Assembly: GCA_963715815.1 (NCBI GenBank)
Contig: OY970278.1
Span: 1-64,000, forward strand
Direction of reading: 5' to 3'
Source of the DNA: JAFAMS01 sp963715815
Lineage (GTDB): Bacteria; Vulcanimicrobiota; Vulcanimicrobiia; Vulcanimicrobiales; Vulcanimicrobiaceae
Length of the DNA stretch: 64,000 nt
How positions within the stretch are numbered: the stretch's first letter is position 1; each line of letters opens with the position of its first letter. Below the pieces are notes generated by a model. The model was not told where the DNA came from. It saw only the letters and a program-made list of their open reading frames with translations, and searched no databases. Position numbers and translations under genes: made by a program. Of this stretch, positions 9,279 through 18,637 are shown in pieces.

Positions 9279-9315
9279 CCGCCGTGTTATCCAGCGTCGC
9301 TTTCGAGTTCGCGAA

Positions 9316-10020
9316 TCAAAACGGCGATCTGAGCTGCCACATCATGCGCATGCGTCGTATGCCACGGAACCGGATGAAATTGCCGCATAGCCGGCCCGGT
9401 GCCGTGATCGACCATCCTACGTCACCGGCATTGCTGAGCGGACCATTGTACGTAACTCGATACGGCCCAATTAGACGCTCCGAGCCTCCGGCTGGCACCC
9501 TTAATCCTAGGCGTTCGCCAATTCCGCGAAAGACTGCCTCAACCCAATCACGGTATGGCTCGCCGTGATCCGTACCCACGTCGGGTAACGCATCGACAAT
9601 CATGGTCATGCGAGGTTCCTCGCCGTCCTCGAACTGAACGTCCGCGAGTTGTCCGCGCAGATCGCCTCCCTGATTGGCAGAACGGCGGATCCAAACGAAG
9701 CTCGGCTTCGGAGGCGTCGGTTTCAGACGCTCGCCTTTGCCGCGGATGGTCTCGTCCTCAGCTCCCGGTCGACGGAAGACGACGATCGTATCGATCGGGT
9801 CCGAAGTCGCAACATAAGAAGGAAAGGTCAGCACCTCGCAAGTCGGCATGCCGTTCCGACGCAGCCGCTGCGCTTCGCGATCGGCAAGACGACGCACAAT
9901 GCCGCCGTGGGACTCGCCGGTAACGCTATGGATCTCTTGAAGCAGGCCTATCGTGGACGGATACATCGAGATCGCGTATGGGCGGGCTTTCTCCCCAGTC
10001 CTGGTTTGGTAAGCGGGCAT
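9316..10020 (-). CDS. Hypothetical protein with an N-terminal RHH-like segment
   Basis: A 234-residue intact frame. The first 50 residues (YAISMYPSTIGLLQEI, then GGIVRRLADREAQRL) look like a short strand followed by two helices, as in ribbon-helix-helix proteins. The rest is mixed and not recognised. It is upstream of the broken helical gene at 8584-9278 on the same strand and may be its regulator. This is one of the few unbroken genes of the accessory region. Confidence 0.45.
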   Translation of the reverse strand: MPAYQTRTGEKARPYAISMYPSTIGLLQEIHSVTGESHGGIVRRLADREAQRLRRNGMPTCEVLTFPSYVATSDPIDTIVVFRRPGAEDETIRGKGERLKPTPPKPSFVWIRRSANQGGDLRGQLADVQFEDGEEPRMTMIVDALPDVGTDHGEPYRDWVEAVFRGIGERLGLRVPAGGSERLIGPYRVTYNGPLSNAGDVGWSITAPGRLCGNFIRFRGIRRMRMMWQLRSPF

Positions 10021-10369
10021 AGCCCTAAAATATCGAATCTTAGCTAAGATTGCAAGCGTGGCCTCCCGCTTAGAGCATGAATCCTATATAAGATCGAGGA
10101 GCCGCGTTCTCCGAAACCTGCAGAATTTTGGTAGCGCCCACTCCTGCGAAATCGACATTTAGTAGCGCTGACTTCGGTGATGAGTAGCGCCAACTCGCGC
10201 GAAAAGCGAGCTTCTCGGCCCATCCAGTATGCGTTCACTCGTGCGATTCACAGTGCTTGACACAAATGGACGTCCGTATTAATTGCGTAATTCCGCATTA
10301 ATGCCGAAAAACGAGAACCTCGACCGAACATCTCCGCCACCGGGGGACCGCGGCTAAGTGCTGGAGGCC
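10021..10369. other. Intergenic stretch between divergent genes
   Basis: It separates the minus-strand accessory genes from the plus-strand secreted proteins and should hold promoters for both. I see no RNA gene, repeat or clear hairpin. It marks the right edge of the broken-gene region. Confidence 0.4.
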
Positions 10370-10642
10370 ATGACTATTGTTCGCCTTTTGACAGCAGGCT
10401 CGTTTATATTTGTCATCGCGTGTTCGCTGCCGGTAACTGCCAGTACGGACAATGCCTTTCAGTACAATGGCGGTGGCAATCTGGCGATAGTGAACGCATG
10501 CGGCGCCCGCTGCGAGTTGATGATAACGGCTATCGACACCCGCGGCTACGGACATCCGAGTCTTCACTTTCCGCAGTCTCGATGCGGCGAACGAGGTTCC
10601 ATCCCCGCACACCTTGATGGCACGTCCGACCCAGGTTGCTGA
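10370..10642 (+). CDS. Small secreted protein, related to the next gene in its N-terminal part
   Basis: It begins with a hydrophobic signal-like segment (LLTAGSFIFVIACSLPVTAS). The mature part contains NLAIVNACGARCE, which matches DAIVAACGARWE at the same place in the protein at 10689-11372. The C-terminal half is Gly/Pro-rich and unrelated, so the frame may be damaged or the gene may be a truncated duplicate. An upstream GTG at 10358 is an alternative start. Function unknown. Confidence 0.4.
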   Translation: MTIVRLLTAGSFIFVIACSLPVTASTDNAFQYNGGGNLAIVNACGARCELMITAIDTRGYGHPSLHFPQSRCGERGSIPAHLDGTSDPGC

Positions 10643-10688
10643 TAGCACCCCAACTTTTTTAGGCCCTGCTAATATCTAAGGAGGTTCC

Positions 10689-11372
10689 GTGCCGAAGCTT
10701 TCAACGGCTCCCCTCTTTTTGGTCGCCGGTATCATCGGAACATGCTTATCGGTTACGCCTGTATCCGCGGCGAGCCCCTATCAATGCGAATCGGGTCCGA
10801 ATGACGCGATCGTCGCGGCATGCGGAGCGCGCTGGGAAGCCTCCAATATTCGCGCTCATGTAGCGGCCGGCGATCTGGGCGGCGCAACGGCAGAATGTCT
10901 TAACAAGACTGCTCTGCTCTTGGAAAGCCTTGCCGTGAAATATGTCGCAACCAATAAAGTCGGCAATTTTAACGGCTCTTGGCCATGCGGTCGGGAGCCG
11001 AAGATTGCGAAAGCCGACGACGGAGCGTTAGCGACGGCCTGTCACGGAAAATCATGGACGTACCGCAATCAGGGCAAAGTAGCATGCAATATGCAAATCG
11101 CGAGTACGACGGCCCAAGCGACGCAGGCGACGGCAGCTCCTAAAGACGATCCCTGTCCGAAGCCTATGACGCCAGTATGGGCCTTATACTGGAGTTTCCA
11201 AAGATATGAACAGGCATACATCGCGGGGAATACCAGTGCCGACGTGGAGGACGGAACAGAGGCGCGATACCTGCGTGAACACCGGGATTGCGACCCCGCG
11301 TACGTTGATAGCCACCTCGGGGAGATCGAAGATCTGAGGAGCGGTGCATTCAAAACGGACCTGCGAAAGTAA
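10689..11372 (+). CDS. Secreted hypothetical protein
   Basis: GTG start with a strong Shine-Dalgarno (AAGGAGG, 10679-10684). The N-terminus has a signal peptide (LFLVAGIIGTCLSVTPVSAA). The mature protein of about 200 residues has a handful of Cys (YQCESG, AACGAR, CHGK, ACNM, DPCPKP, DCDP), probably in disulphides, and a helical C-terminus. No known family is recognised. It shares the AxVxACGAR segment with the small protein just upstream, so the pair may be a tandem duplication. Confidence 0.6.
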   Translation: MPKLSTAPLFLVAGIIGTCLSVTPVSAASPYQCESGPNDAIVAACGARWEASNIRAHVAAGDLGGATAECLNKTALLLESLAVKYVATNKVGNFNGSWPCGREPKIAKADDGALATACHGKSWTYRNQGKVACNMQIASTTAQATQATAAPKDDPCPKPMTPVWALYWSFQRYEQAYIAGNTSADVEDGTEARYLREHRDCDPAYVDSHLGEIEDLRSGAFKTDLRK

Positions 11373-11609
11373 TGCCGGATGCAAAAAGTACTAGCGGCGG
11401 AAGGTCTACTGCTGCGAAGAGTTGGCTGCAGTGGCAACTTACGTCTTCGGCAGTAATGTCAACATCGGCTAGCATTCATATTCACTGACACTCCTGTCGG
11501 GAAATGCGGCAAGAAGTGCGCTGCGAGTTCGCGACCGCAGGGTCGAAAGCGGCGCGTTACGCTTGGCTTTGCAGCCGGGACGAACAGCGTGGTCAACGCT
11601 TAGCAACAA

Positions 11610-11813
11610 GTGAAACCGCGACTGATTGCAATGCTCGCGTTTGGGCTCGTTATGCTCACCGCCGCGGCAGGATCGACGCAGAGCATCGAGTCGAGCATCA
11701 CGACGAACATAACCGGGGCTCCGGCTTACGCTGCCAGCACTACCTCGGACGCCAGCATTAAGCGTCCCAATTTAGGAATCAACATGATCGAATTTACGAT
11801 GAGGCCGCCCTAG
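11610..11813 (+). CDS. Small secreted protein, hypothetical
   Basis: A 67-residue frame from GTG with a clear signal-like hydrophobic segment (LIAMLAFGLVMLTAAAGS) and a Ser/Thr/Ala-rich mature part. There is no good ribosome-binding site and no recognised family. It precedes the convergent TonB-receptor gene. It could be a small exported peptide or a chance frame. Confidence 0.35.
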   Translation: MKPRLIAMLAFGLVMLTAAAGSTQSIESSITTNITGAPAYAASTTSDASIKRPNLGINMIEFTMRPP

Positions 11814-11884
11814 TCTACACGCCTAGGTCGGCCAGGCGATGTGCGATGCCTGCCGGCGATCCCGCTTAAATCCGCAACAACGTA

Positions 11885-14668
11885 CTAGTGCTTTAACGTA
11901 CTCACTTGGACGTAGACCGTACGCGGCTGGGCCCATTCATAGTTCGTCGGACCAACGCCGCTAGCGCCGAGACCCGGATAGGTGTAACCGCCGAAGTACA
12001 AGCCGCCTGCCATGCCGTTATCTTTGTTGAACACGTTCGACGCGCCGATGGAGAAGTTGACGCCCTTCACCGGCAGGTTGATTGATCCGTCGAACACCGT
12101 GAAGCCGGGTTGACCATACGCGTTGTTCGCTCCGTAGGTCGTACTACCGAAGCGAATGTTCTTGCCATCCTGGAATGTGTACCAGATGTTGCCGCGCATC
12201 TTATTGTAGGGATAACCGGGAATCTGCACACCGTTGGCCGGCAACGGTCCGAGAAAGAGGCTGCCGCCCGACGTCACTGGGGCCTGATCGTAAGAGTAGT
12301 CGCGCAGCATATCAACCTCAGCCTGGTATCCAAAGCCGTATTTCGGCTGGTGGAGAAGCGTGAGCTCCATGCCGCGGTTGGCCGTTTGTCCTTGTGAGGT
12401 GGGAATAACTTCGGACGTGTACGCACTCCCATTGAACATGCCCATACACGCGGCGGTAACGCACTGGTAAAGTGCGTAGCGATTGAAGATCGTCGTCGAG
12501 TAGAGATCGGCTGAGACGATGCTGTCGCGGCTGTACTTATAATCGCCGCCGACATCGTATCCCGTCGAGGTCTCCGCCGTAAATTGCGTTGCCGGGTATA
12601 GCGTCCCATGGCTTCCGAGGTACGTGGTGGTGTTGATCACGCCTTGGTAAGGGGTAACGAATGCGCTGCCCGCGGACGCGCGGAGACTGAAGTTGGAGTT
12701 CGGCCGCCACGTCAAACCGCCTCGCGGGTCGAAGCGCGAACCGACGTACGTTGTATTCGAGACGTAGCCGCCTAACGCAAGCTGCAAGTTCGGTGCGATC
12801 TCGTAGGTGCCGCGCAGGTTCTCCGTTGTGCTCCGCACGAGAATTTGCGGCTGGGCGTGGTACGCAATCGTGTATGCGCACGAATAGATCTGTGCGGCCG
12901 TTTGACCGGGGTAGCCGCATCCGCCATACGGATCGGCCACGGTCCCACTCCCATACCAGTACCAACCGCTCGAGTATGCCTCGGTGTAATTGAAGCTGTC
13001 GCTGTGCGTATCGAAACCGAGCGTTATGTTGCCGCGGTCGCCGATCGGAAGCGAGTATTGTGCGTCGAGGCCATGCAGCGTGTCGGTCGTGAGCTCGTAG
13101 TACGGCTCGCCCGCGTAGCCGTTATCGTCTGCATAGTTGTTTCCCGCATCCGTAGAGAGCGCGGGACTGCTTCCGACCCAGGGACAAGCCGGCGAATAAC
13201 ACGGGCCGATAGCAGTCGGAGCGGGATTCTGGATAATATCGCGCGTGATGCTGCCGCCATAGGCACGGGCGAGGAAAGTCCCGGGACCGATGACGGTGCG
13301 GAAAGCCGCGGTGAAGATCGGCTCCCTGTCGAGCTCGTATGTGTTCGGGTAGCCGGCGTAGAGATTGATCGGGACGGTTTTGCCGACGTATCCGAGATAC
13401 GGCGTCGCCGTGTAATTTTCATCATACACGTTAGTCCCAGCCACGCATGTCGGTCCCGCCGGCGCCGAACCTTCGGCGAGGCCATTGGTGATGCAAGGAG
13501 CGATCTTTGCGTAGACGTAGCCGACGTTATTGCCGGTCTCGTCGAGCCACGTCTGCGTCGAGTTACTGCTCAACTCGAGCGAGGTTACCGGCGAGAAGTT
13601 GTAGGCCAACTTGAAAAGCTGGCCGTCGTTCGAGAAATTCGAGGTAGCGGGGTAGGCGTAGTTCAGAACACCCGTGTAGCTCGTTCCCGACGGATAGACT
13701 TGATTGTTGCCGGTGAGCGGGAATGTCGGCGAGGTGTACGGAGAAAAGAAGCTCGCGCGTCCAAAACCAAAGATGTTCTGCGGCGACATATAGCCGGGCG
13801 TCGTTTCGCGCGCGACAGCGACGAGCAGGCCGATCTTGCCGATCGTATCGGAGACGCGCACACCATACGTCCAACCGCCGAACGAGTCGTATTGAGTCAT
13901 GAGGTCGGTGCTCAGCGCAGCGGTGATCGGTGCGGTCTTGAGGTTGAGCGTACCGCCAACGGCGTCAACCACCGTATTCGGCATATTGCCGGGGCCTTTG
14001 CTGACCTCGATGCCGCTGAGCAGAATCGCGTTCGTAAAAGTGGCGTTGAAGCCAAAGGCGCCGTTGCCGATCGTGTCGACCGGATGGCCGTCGATGAGCA
14101 CCTGCGACTCGTATGGCTGGGCACCGCGAATCGAGATCGCTGTGTTCGCGCCGGGCTCGTTCGAACCGCCGCCGGCGCGCTGGATCTCGACGCCGGGAAT
14201 CTGGTCGAGTATGTTGACGATCTGATCCTGCCCTTGGCTACGGATCGTCGCTGCCGTGAGCTGGGTCAACGCGGCCGGCGAGTCGGCGACCGAGGTCGCG
14301 CCGCCCACCGAAACGGAAGCAATCGTCGTCAGCGACGCCGGGAGCAACGTCGTCACAAGCGTGGCGCCCGCACCGCCCAGGACCGTGACCCCATCCTGCT
14401 GCGTCGATCGGAAGCCCGCCGCCGAGATCGTCACGCTGTAGAGGCCCGGCAGGACCACGACCCTGTATGTGCCGTCGGATTGCGAAGTCGTTTGCGTCGT
14501 TGTCGGCCCTGAGATGCCGATTCTCGCACTACTGAGCGGCTTTCCGGCGTCGTCGCGCACGGTGCCGCTAATCGTCCCCATCGACGCAGGAGTCTGCGCC
14601 CAGGCCGGCGCCGAGATCGAAACGCACAGTACAAGACCACACAGCAAAGCCTTGAGGTGAGATCGCAC
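11885..14668 (-). CDS. TonB-dependent outer-membrane receptor with N-terminal carboxypeptidase-like regulatory domain
   Basis: About 927 residues. Signal peptide (LLCGLVLCVSISAPAWAQ), then an Ig-like CarboxypepD_reg domain (GTISGTVRDDAGKPLSSARI, repeated as SDGTYRVVVLPGLYSVTI). Then the plug (ILDQIPGVEIQRAGG, ISIRGAQPYESQVLIDGHPV) and a Tyr/Gly-rich 22-strand-type barrel ending in an aromatic-rich C-terminus. The GTG at 14668 is chosen because AAGGAG lies 6 nt upstream; an in-frame codon at 14689 has no such site. It probably imports a siderophore, glycan or other large ligand. No TonB/ExbB gene is in the window. It is transcribed divergently from the DehI-like gene. Confidence 0.9.
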   Translation of the reverse strand: MRSHLKALLCGLVLCVSISAPAWAQTPASMGTISGTVRDDAGKPLSSARIGISGPTTTQTTSQSDGTYRVVVLPGLYSVTISAAGFRSTQQDGVTVLGGAGATLVTTLLPASLTTIASVSVGGATSVADSPAALTQLTAATIRSQGQDQIVNILDQIPGVEIQRAGGGSNEPGANTAISIRGAQPYESQVLIDGHPVDTIGNGAFGFNATFTNAILLSGIEVSKGPGNMPNTVVDAVGGTLNLKTAPITAALSTDLMTQYDSFGGWTYGVRVSDTIGKIGLLVAVARETTPGYMSPQNIFGFGRASFFSPYTSPTFPLTGNNQVYPSGTSYTGVLNYAYPATSNFSNDGQLFKLAYNFSPVTSLELSSNSTQTWLDETGNNVGYVYAKIAPCITNGLAEGSAPAGPTCVAGTNVYDENYTATPYLGYVGKTVPINLYAGYPNTYELDREPIFTAAFRTVIGPGTFLARAYGGSITRDIIQNPAPTAIGPCYSPACPWVGSSPALSTDAGNNYADDNGYAGEPYYELTTDTLHGLDAQYSLPIGDRGNITLGFDTHSDSFNYTEAYSSGWYWYGSGTVADPYGGCGYPGQTAAQIYSCAYTIAYHAQPQILVRSTTENLRGTYEIAPNLQLALGGYVSNTTYVGSRFDPRGGLTWRPNSNFSLRASAGSAFVTPYQGVINTTTYLGSHGTLYPATQFTAETSTGYDVGGDYKYSRDSIVSADLYSTTIFNRYALYQCVTAACMGMFNGSAYTSEVIPTSQGQTANRGMELTLLHQPKYGFGYQAEVDMLRDYSYDQAPVTSGGSLFLGPLPANGVQIPGYPYNKMRGNIWYTFQDGKNIRFGSTTYGANNAYGQPGFTVFDGSINLPVKGVNFSIGASNVFNKDNGMAGGLYFGGYTYPGLGASGVGPTNYEWAQPRTVYVQVSTLKH

Positions 14669-14832
14669 GAGAATCTCCTTGAAAATCAAAGAAAATCAAC
14701 AAAAAGAGAAACAGGGGCGGCCGTGGAGCAGCTGCCGACTCTGGTCAGCGTACGAACCGAACGTCAGGACATCCTTGCGGCTTAATAATGAATTTAGATG
14801 ACGACGAGCTTCCGAATCGATGCAGGAAACCG

Positions 14833-15651
14833 ATGACGAAGCTGCTTCAGGAAGTTCGCGAAGCCGACGCGTCGCCGGGGATCCTTGCGATCTACAACGA
14901 CATTTGCAATACCTTGGGCGTCCCGTTCGTGAACCTCATACACCGCTATCTCGCGACGATACCGGGTGCGCTTGAGTACGCGTGGGCGCTGGGTCGGGAC
15001 GCATGCCTCGATGGTCGCCTCGACAGCTGGGTGACGACGATGATGGTGCAGGCGAGGCTGGATGAAATTCCCGTTACCGCCGACGTAGCGTTACCGAACC
15101 ACGCTCGCGAGATCGCCGCGCGCATCGTCGAGATCTACAACCGCCAAAATCCGCGCAACGTCATCGTCTTCACAGCGCTGCTGAGGGTCTTGCGCGATCC
15201 CGAACTTCAACCATCGGAGGCGATTCCAAGCCTCCTCGCGTCAACCGAACGGCGCGTTCCCGCGACGACTGTTCCGCCACTGCCGAAGTTCGTCGACCTC
15301 GACGAGCACACGCAGCAGCTCTTGCTCGAACTCGCAGCGCTCCAGCGTCTCGAGGGAACGGGCCTGATTCCGTCTCTCTATCTCCACCTCGCAAGCGTCC
15401 CCGGCGCAGTTAGCGCGACATATGACGCAATTATCGGTCCATTACGTGACGGGACCATTTTAGAGCGTGTCGAGCACGTCCGCGCCGGGGCCAGCATCGC
15501 CGCGCAGAGGCTCGGCCCGCAGGAGAGAACCGCTCCGGCGAGCGTCTACGCGCGACGCGCCGAGATCGCCGATGTCGTCGCGTCATTCACGGAACGCGCA
15601 ATTCCATCCATGGCCGTCATCGGCAACATTCTTGCGCGACGACTCCAATAA
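14833..15651 (+). CDS. DehI-like (halocarboxylic acid dehydrogenase/dehalogenase family) protein
   Basis: About 272 residues made of two similar halves. Each has an acidic helix, an IxxIYxDI / LLLELAAL segment and a PGALxYAW / PGAVSATYD segment, the internal duplication typical of the DehI family of alpha-helical 2-haloacid dehalogenases. The first residues that fit the family are MTKLLQEVREAD, so the ATG at 14833 (AGGAA upstream) is preferred to the ATG at 14788. Activity on haloacids is uncertain, because many members are uncharacterised. Confidence 0.7.
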   Translation: MTKLLQEVREADASPGILAIYNDICNTLGVPFVNLIHRYLATIPGALEYAWALGRDACLDGRLDSWVTTMMVQARLDEIPVTADVALPNHAREIAARIVEIYNRQNPRNVIVFTALLRVLRDPELQPSEAIPSLLASTERRVPATTVPPLPKFVDLDEHTQQLLLELAALQRLEGTGLIPSLYLHLASVPGAVSATYDAIIGPLRDGTILERVEHVRAGASIAAQRLGPQERTAPASVYARRAEIADVVASFTERAIPSMAVIGNILARRLQ

Positions 15652-15660
15652 CGGCGTCGT

Positions 15661-16347
15661 TCAGTCGTTGGGTTTGGAAAAGAGATCGATTCTCACCGAC
15701 TGATCGAAGGGCAAGCCGCTCGCGACGACTTCATCGAAGCGCCTCCGAACTTCCGGAGCGAGCACCGCTTCCTCGCTGTAACCGTTGAAGCGTCGATTGG
15801 CAATCATGCGTTTCGCATACGCATCAAAGTTGTCGTAAGGCCGCCGATCATAGTACGAGAGGCAACGACGATCGACGAAATGCGGCGCAGCGAATGCGTC
15901 GAGCGCCGAACGAGCTGCAGCACGCACGGCGGTTTCATCGTGATACGGCGCAGAAACGTAATGGTTCGGCCCCTCGGCGAGAGGTTCAGCGACGTACAAA
16001 CGTCCCGTCGGTTTCAAAACGCGACGAGCCTCCGCGAGGGCGCTCGACAGCTTTTCTTTTGGAACGTGATGCAGCGAATAGACGAACAGAACGACATCGG
16101 CTGAGCGATCATCGAGGGGCAGAACATCAGCCGGGCCCTTAAGGAGACGGAATCGTCCCGTTCCCTCGACGGTCCAACCTGCCGGCTCGATGAACGGATC
16201 AACGCCGGTAACGTTCGCTCCATAAGCTGCCAGCACTCGCGCGTTCGCGCCCTCGCCGCTGCCGACGTCGACCACGTCGAGCCCGGACACCGAGCCCAGT
16301 GCTGCGACGATCGCGTCGGTGTGTTTCTGCAAACCAATATCCGTCAT
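15661..16347 (-). CDS. Class I SAM-dependent methyltransferase
   Basis: 228 residues with a Rossmann methyltransferase core. Motif I is VVDVGSGEGANARVLA, the acidic residue after strand 2 is in VTGVDPF, and motif IV/post is VVLFVYSLHHVP followed by EARRVLKPTGRLYVAEP. This resembles Methyltransf_11/UbiE-like small-molecule methyltransferases; the substrate is not evident. It sits 9 bp after the BamA-like gene on the same strand, so they are probably co-transcribed. AAAGAG precedes the ATG. Confidence 0.85.
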   Translation of the reverse strand: MTDIGLQKHTDAIVAALGSVSGLDVVDVGSGEGANARVLAAYGANVTGVDPFIEPAGWTVEGTGRFRLLKGPADVLPLDDRSADVVLFVYSLHHVPKEKLSSALAEARRVLKPTGRLYVAEPLAEGPNHYVSAPYHDETAVRAAARSALDAFAAPHFVDRRCLSYYDRRPYDNFDAYAKRMIANRRFNGYSEEAVLAPEVRRRFDEVVASGLPFDQSVRIDLFSKPND

Positions 16348-16355
16348 GAATCTCT

Positions 16356-17660
16356 TTAAAACAATTGGCCCTGGATCTCGTACGTCAGACGATTACCTTG
16401 CGAACCGTGGGCAAGATTGAGTCGCACCCCATGATACATCACGCCGACGCCAGAGTCCGCGTGCCATATGAAATCAGATGGAGCGAATGGCTGCATTCCA
16501 CCGCGGACGCGAGAGGCCGCGTCTTCCGTAAAGACGATGACCTTGAACGGACTTGGTAGCGCGTCGTTGATGCGATATTCCGCTTGCATCGTGCGCGCGT
16601 CGGTTCCGCAGAACGGCTTGGGATAACCTCGTATACCGACACCGCAGACAAGACTGCTCGTTGGCAAAGTGCCGCCGGTTGCCAAGAGCATCCCGTGCAC
16701 CGCGAGCGTTGAGTCGCCCACGCGCGTGTAGTGCGCAAGGTCGGCGATGTACGTTTGATATTCGCTCGTTGCGCCGAGCGCGCCGATGCCGTCAAAGAAT
16801 TCGACCTTGTATTGGAACGAACAATACGGCGGATACCATTGCGTCGGCGGCACCGTACATCCATGCGATAAACCGGCTTCCAGAACCGATACTTTCGCAG
16901 CCTTGTAATACGTGTCGTAAACGGCAGGTGCGGTGATATACGTCGGCACGTTGCTCGTCGCATGACGTTGTCGCAAGCCGAATTCAAGTTGCGTTCCATC
17001 CGTTCCGCGTATGAGATACGACGCGCCAACGCCCGTGAAATAGCTGTGGATGTCTTCCGCAACGGGTTGACTCGCACGAACCGTGCCTCTGGCCGCGAGC
17101 GCTTCAAGGATCACGTCTCGTTCACGGCCCGTCGCCGCATCAACCGCGACCGGCATCGTGTAGAGGAGCTCCGCCAAATCGGCCCGCAGCGCGAACTGCG
17201 TGTACATCGAGAGTGTCGAACCGTGCCGATCGAATGGGTCGGTGCTCGCGTCGAATCCAACGCCTTGGATCGGAAACCCGAGCGGCTGTTGTGCGTAGAC
17301 CGGGTGCGTCGTTACGTCGAACCATTTCGACATGACGATCCAGTGCAGCGTCACGTCATGTGTCGCTGAATCTTGCCGTATCGTCAGGCGCGGGGCCACC
17401 CCGGCAAGCTTCCTGAGATTCGTGTAGTCGCGGTCGACCGATTTCTGCTGCAGCCGGTCGCCCTCGTGCAGCGACAAATACCGCCGCACGACGTCGGGCT
17501 TCGCGAGGCCGTAGGTTTCGATCGTTACCCGCGCAATGCGAGCCCCGTCCTCGAGGATCGTCAAACGCGGAGCCTTGGCAGGTTGCGCCGCGCTCGCCAA
17601 ACCACCAGAGAACGTCATTATCACGACGATCAAAAGAGCGCCGAGAATCTTCGAATCCAT
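16356..17660 (-). CDS. BamA/TamA (Omp85)-like outer-membrane protein with a POTRA-like segment
   Basis: The signal/anchor segment (ILGALLIVVIMTFSGGLASA) is followed by a POTRA-like stretch (IARVTIETYGLAKPDVVRRY, then GDRLQQKSVDRDYTNLRKLA). About 330 residues of beta-barrel type follow (FDRHGSTLSMYTQF, TGVGASYLIRGTDGTQLEFG) and end in an aromatic residue. This fits Omp85-type assembly or secretion proteins with few POTRA repeats. Upstream in-frame starts reach 17762 but give a non-signal N-terminus and overlap the divergent gene, so 17660 (or 17675) is chosen. The substrate is unknown. Confidence 0.7.
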   Translation of the reverse strand: MDSKILGALLIVVIMTFSGGLASAAQPAKAPRLTILEDGARIARVTIETYGLAKPDVVRRYLSLHEGDRLQQKSVDRDYTNLRKLAGVAPRLTIRQDSATHDVTLHWIVMSKWFDVTTHPVYAQQPLGFPIQGVGFDASTDPFDRHGSTLSMYTQFALRADLAELLYTMPVAVDAATGRERDVILEALAARGTVRASQPVAEDIHSYFTGVGASYLIRGTDGTQLEFGLRQRHATSNVPTYITAPAVYDTYYKAAKVSVLEAGLSHGCTVPPTQWYPPYCSFQYKVEFFDGIGALGATSEYQTYIADLAHYTRVGDSTLAVHGMLLATGGTLPTSSLVCGVGIRGYPKPFCGTDARTMQAEYRINDALPSPFKVIVFTEDAASRVRGGMQPFAPSDFIWHADSGVGVMYHGVRLNLAHGSQGNRLTYEIQGQLF

Positions 17661-17752
17661 TCTGAGAGCGCCCATTCGCTGCCGGCGGCTAGCCTGCTTC
17701 AGCCATTCGGCCACAAGCGAAACCAGGCGAGGGGTCGGAGCGTACATGGGAC

Positions 17753-18637
17753 GTGATTTCACGAGGGACGATCCTTGCCACGATCCTCGTTCTGGAGCTC
17801 GCGATCGTCGGAATGGCCATCACGGCGGTTCGGGGCGACCAGATCGGCCCGTCCTTTGCGTCGCCCGCCTTCGCTCAGTTCACGCACGGATCGCACCTGA
17901 TCGAGGGCGGTCCACATCAGATATTCGCCGTCGGCCCGCACCCCTCGCTTACAGTTGAAATCGGCTATGCCGATCTGACGATACTGAGCGGCAAGGAACC
18001 GCAGATCGACGTCAGCGTGAGCCCAAGCTCCGACTACGGGATCTTCCGCTCAAAGGCCCCGATTACCGCAAACTTGGACGGGCAGACGGTCCGCGTCGCA
18101 ACCTCGGAGCATGGGCTGACAACGGGTGACAATCGCATGGTAACGGTCGTCGTTCCGGAGGGAACAAAAGTTACGGTGTTCCATGCGGGCGACATAAAGG
18201 CGAGCGGCTTGCGCGCCGAGGCCTCCTTTACGAGTCGTGGCAATGGTTTCATCCACATTGAAGATTACGATGGCCCCTCGTTGCACGCGACGGCAGCCAA
18301 CGGTCCGATCATCATGCACGCCGTCTCGGTCGAACGTCTCGATGTAAGCGCCCGGAACGATCGCGTTGAAGCGACGTCGCTTCGAGTTCATGATGGTACC
18401 ATCGAAAGCGGCGACCGTGTGACGCTTGGGCTTGCATCCGGGACGAATACGATCATCAACGCCGATACGGACGACGGAAAAATCTCGGCAACCGGCTTTA
18501 GTGACGGTGCGTCCGTCGCCGGCGCCCGAAAAAGTGACGATGATGCATCGTCAGAGACCGTGCGCGTCGGCGCCGGAAACGGAAGCCTCGACATTCACAC
18601 CGGCGATGGAAACATCAATCTAGTTCAAGAAAACTAA
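17753..18637 (+). CDS. DUF4097-type beta-helical exported protein
   Basis: 294 residues. The N-terminal anchor or signal (TILATILVLELAIVGMAIT) is followed by a repetitive beta-strand pattern (VEIGYADLTILSG, VRVATSEHGL, GDIKASGL, GPSLHATAANGPI, LDVSARNDRVEATSL, GSLDIHTGDGNI), as in DUF4097/putative adhesin beta-repeat proteins. It starts with GTG and is divergent from the BamA-like gene. Probably a surface or periplasmic structural protein; no enzymatic motif is seen. Confidence 0.7.
   Translation: MISRGTILATILVLELAIVGMAITAVRGDQIGPSFASPAFAQFTHGSHLIEGGPHQIFAVGPHPSLTVEIGYADLTILSGKEPQIDVSVSPSSDYGIFRSKAPITANLDGQTVRVATSEHGLTTGDNRMVTVVVPEGTKVTVFHAGDIKASGLRAEASFTSRGNGFIHIEDYDGPSLHATAANGPIIMHAVSVERLDVSARNDRVEATSLRVHDGTIESGDRVTLGLASGTNTIINADTDDGKISATGFSDGASVAGARKSDDDASSETVRVGAGNGSLDIHTGDGNINLVQEN

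Noticed and set aside
1..10050. Prophage
   Set aside because: No integrase, terminase, capsid, tail or lysis gene is recognisable, so the region is called accessory only.
12845..14512. 555-codon plus-strand frame inside the TonB receptor gene
   Set aside because: Arg/Val/Asp-rich shadow of the minus-strand TonB receptor, with no recognisable domain; the receptor is clearly the real gene.
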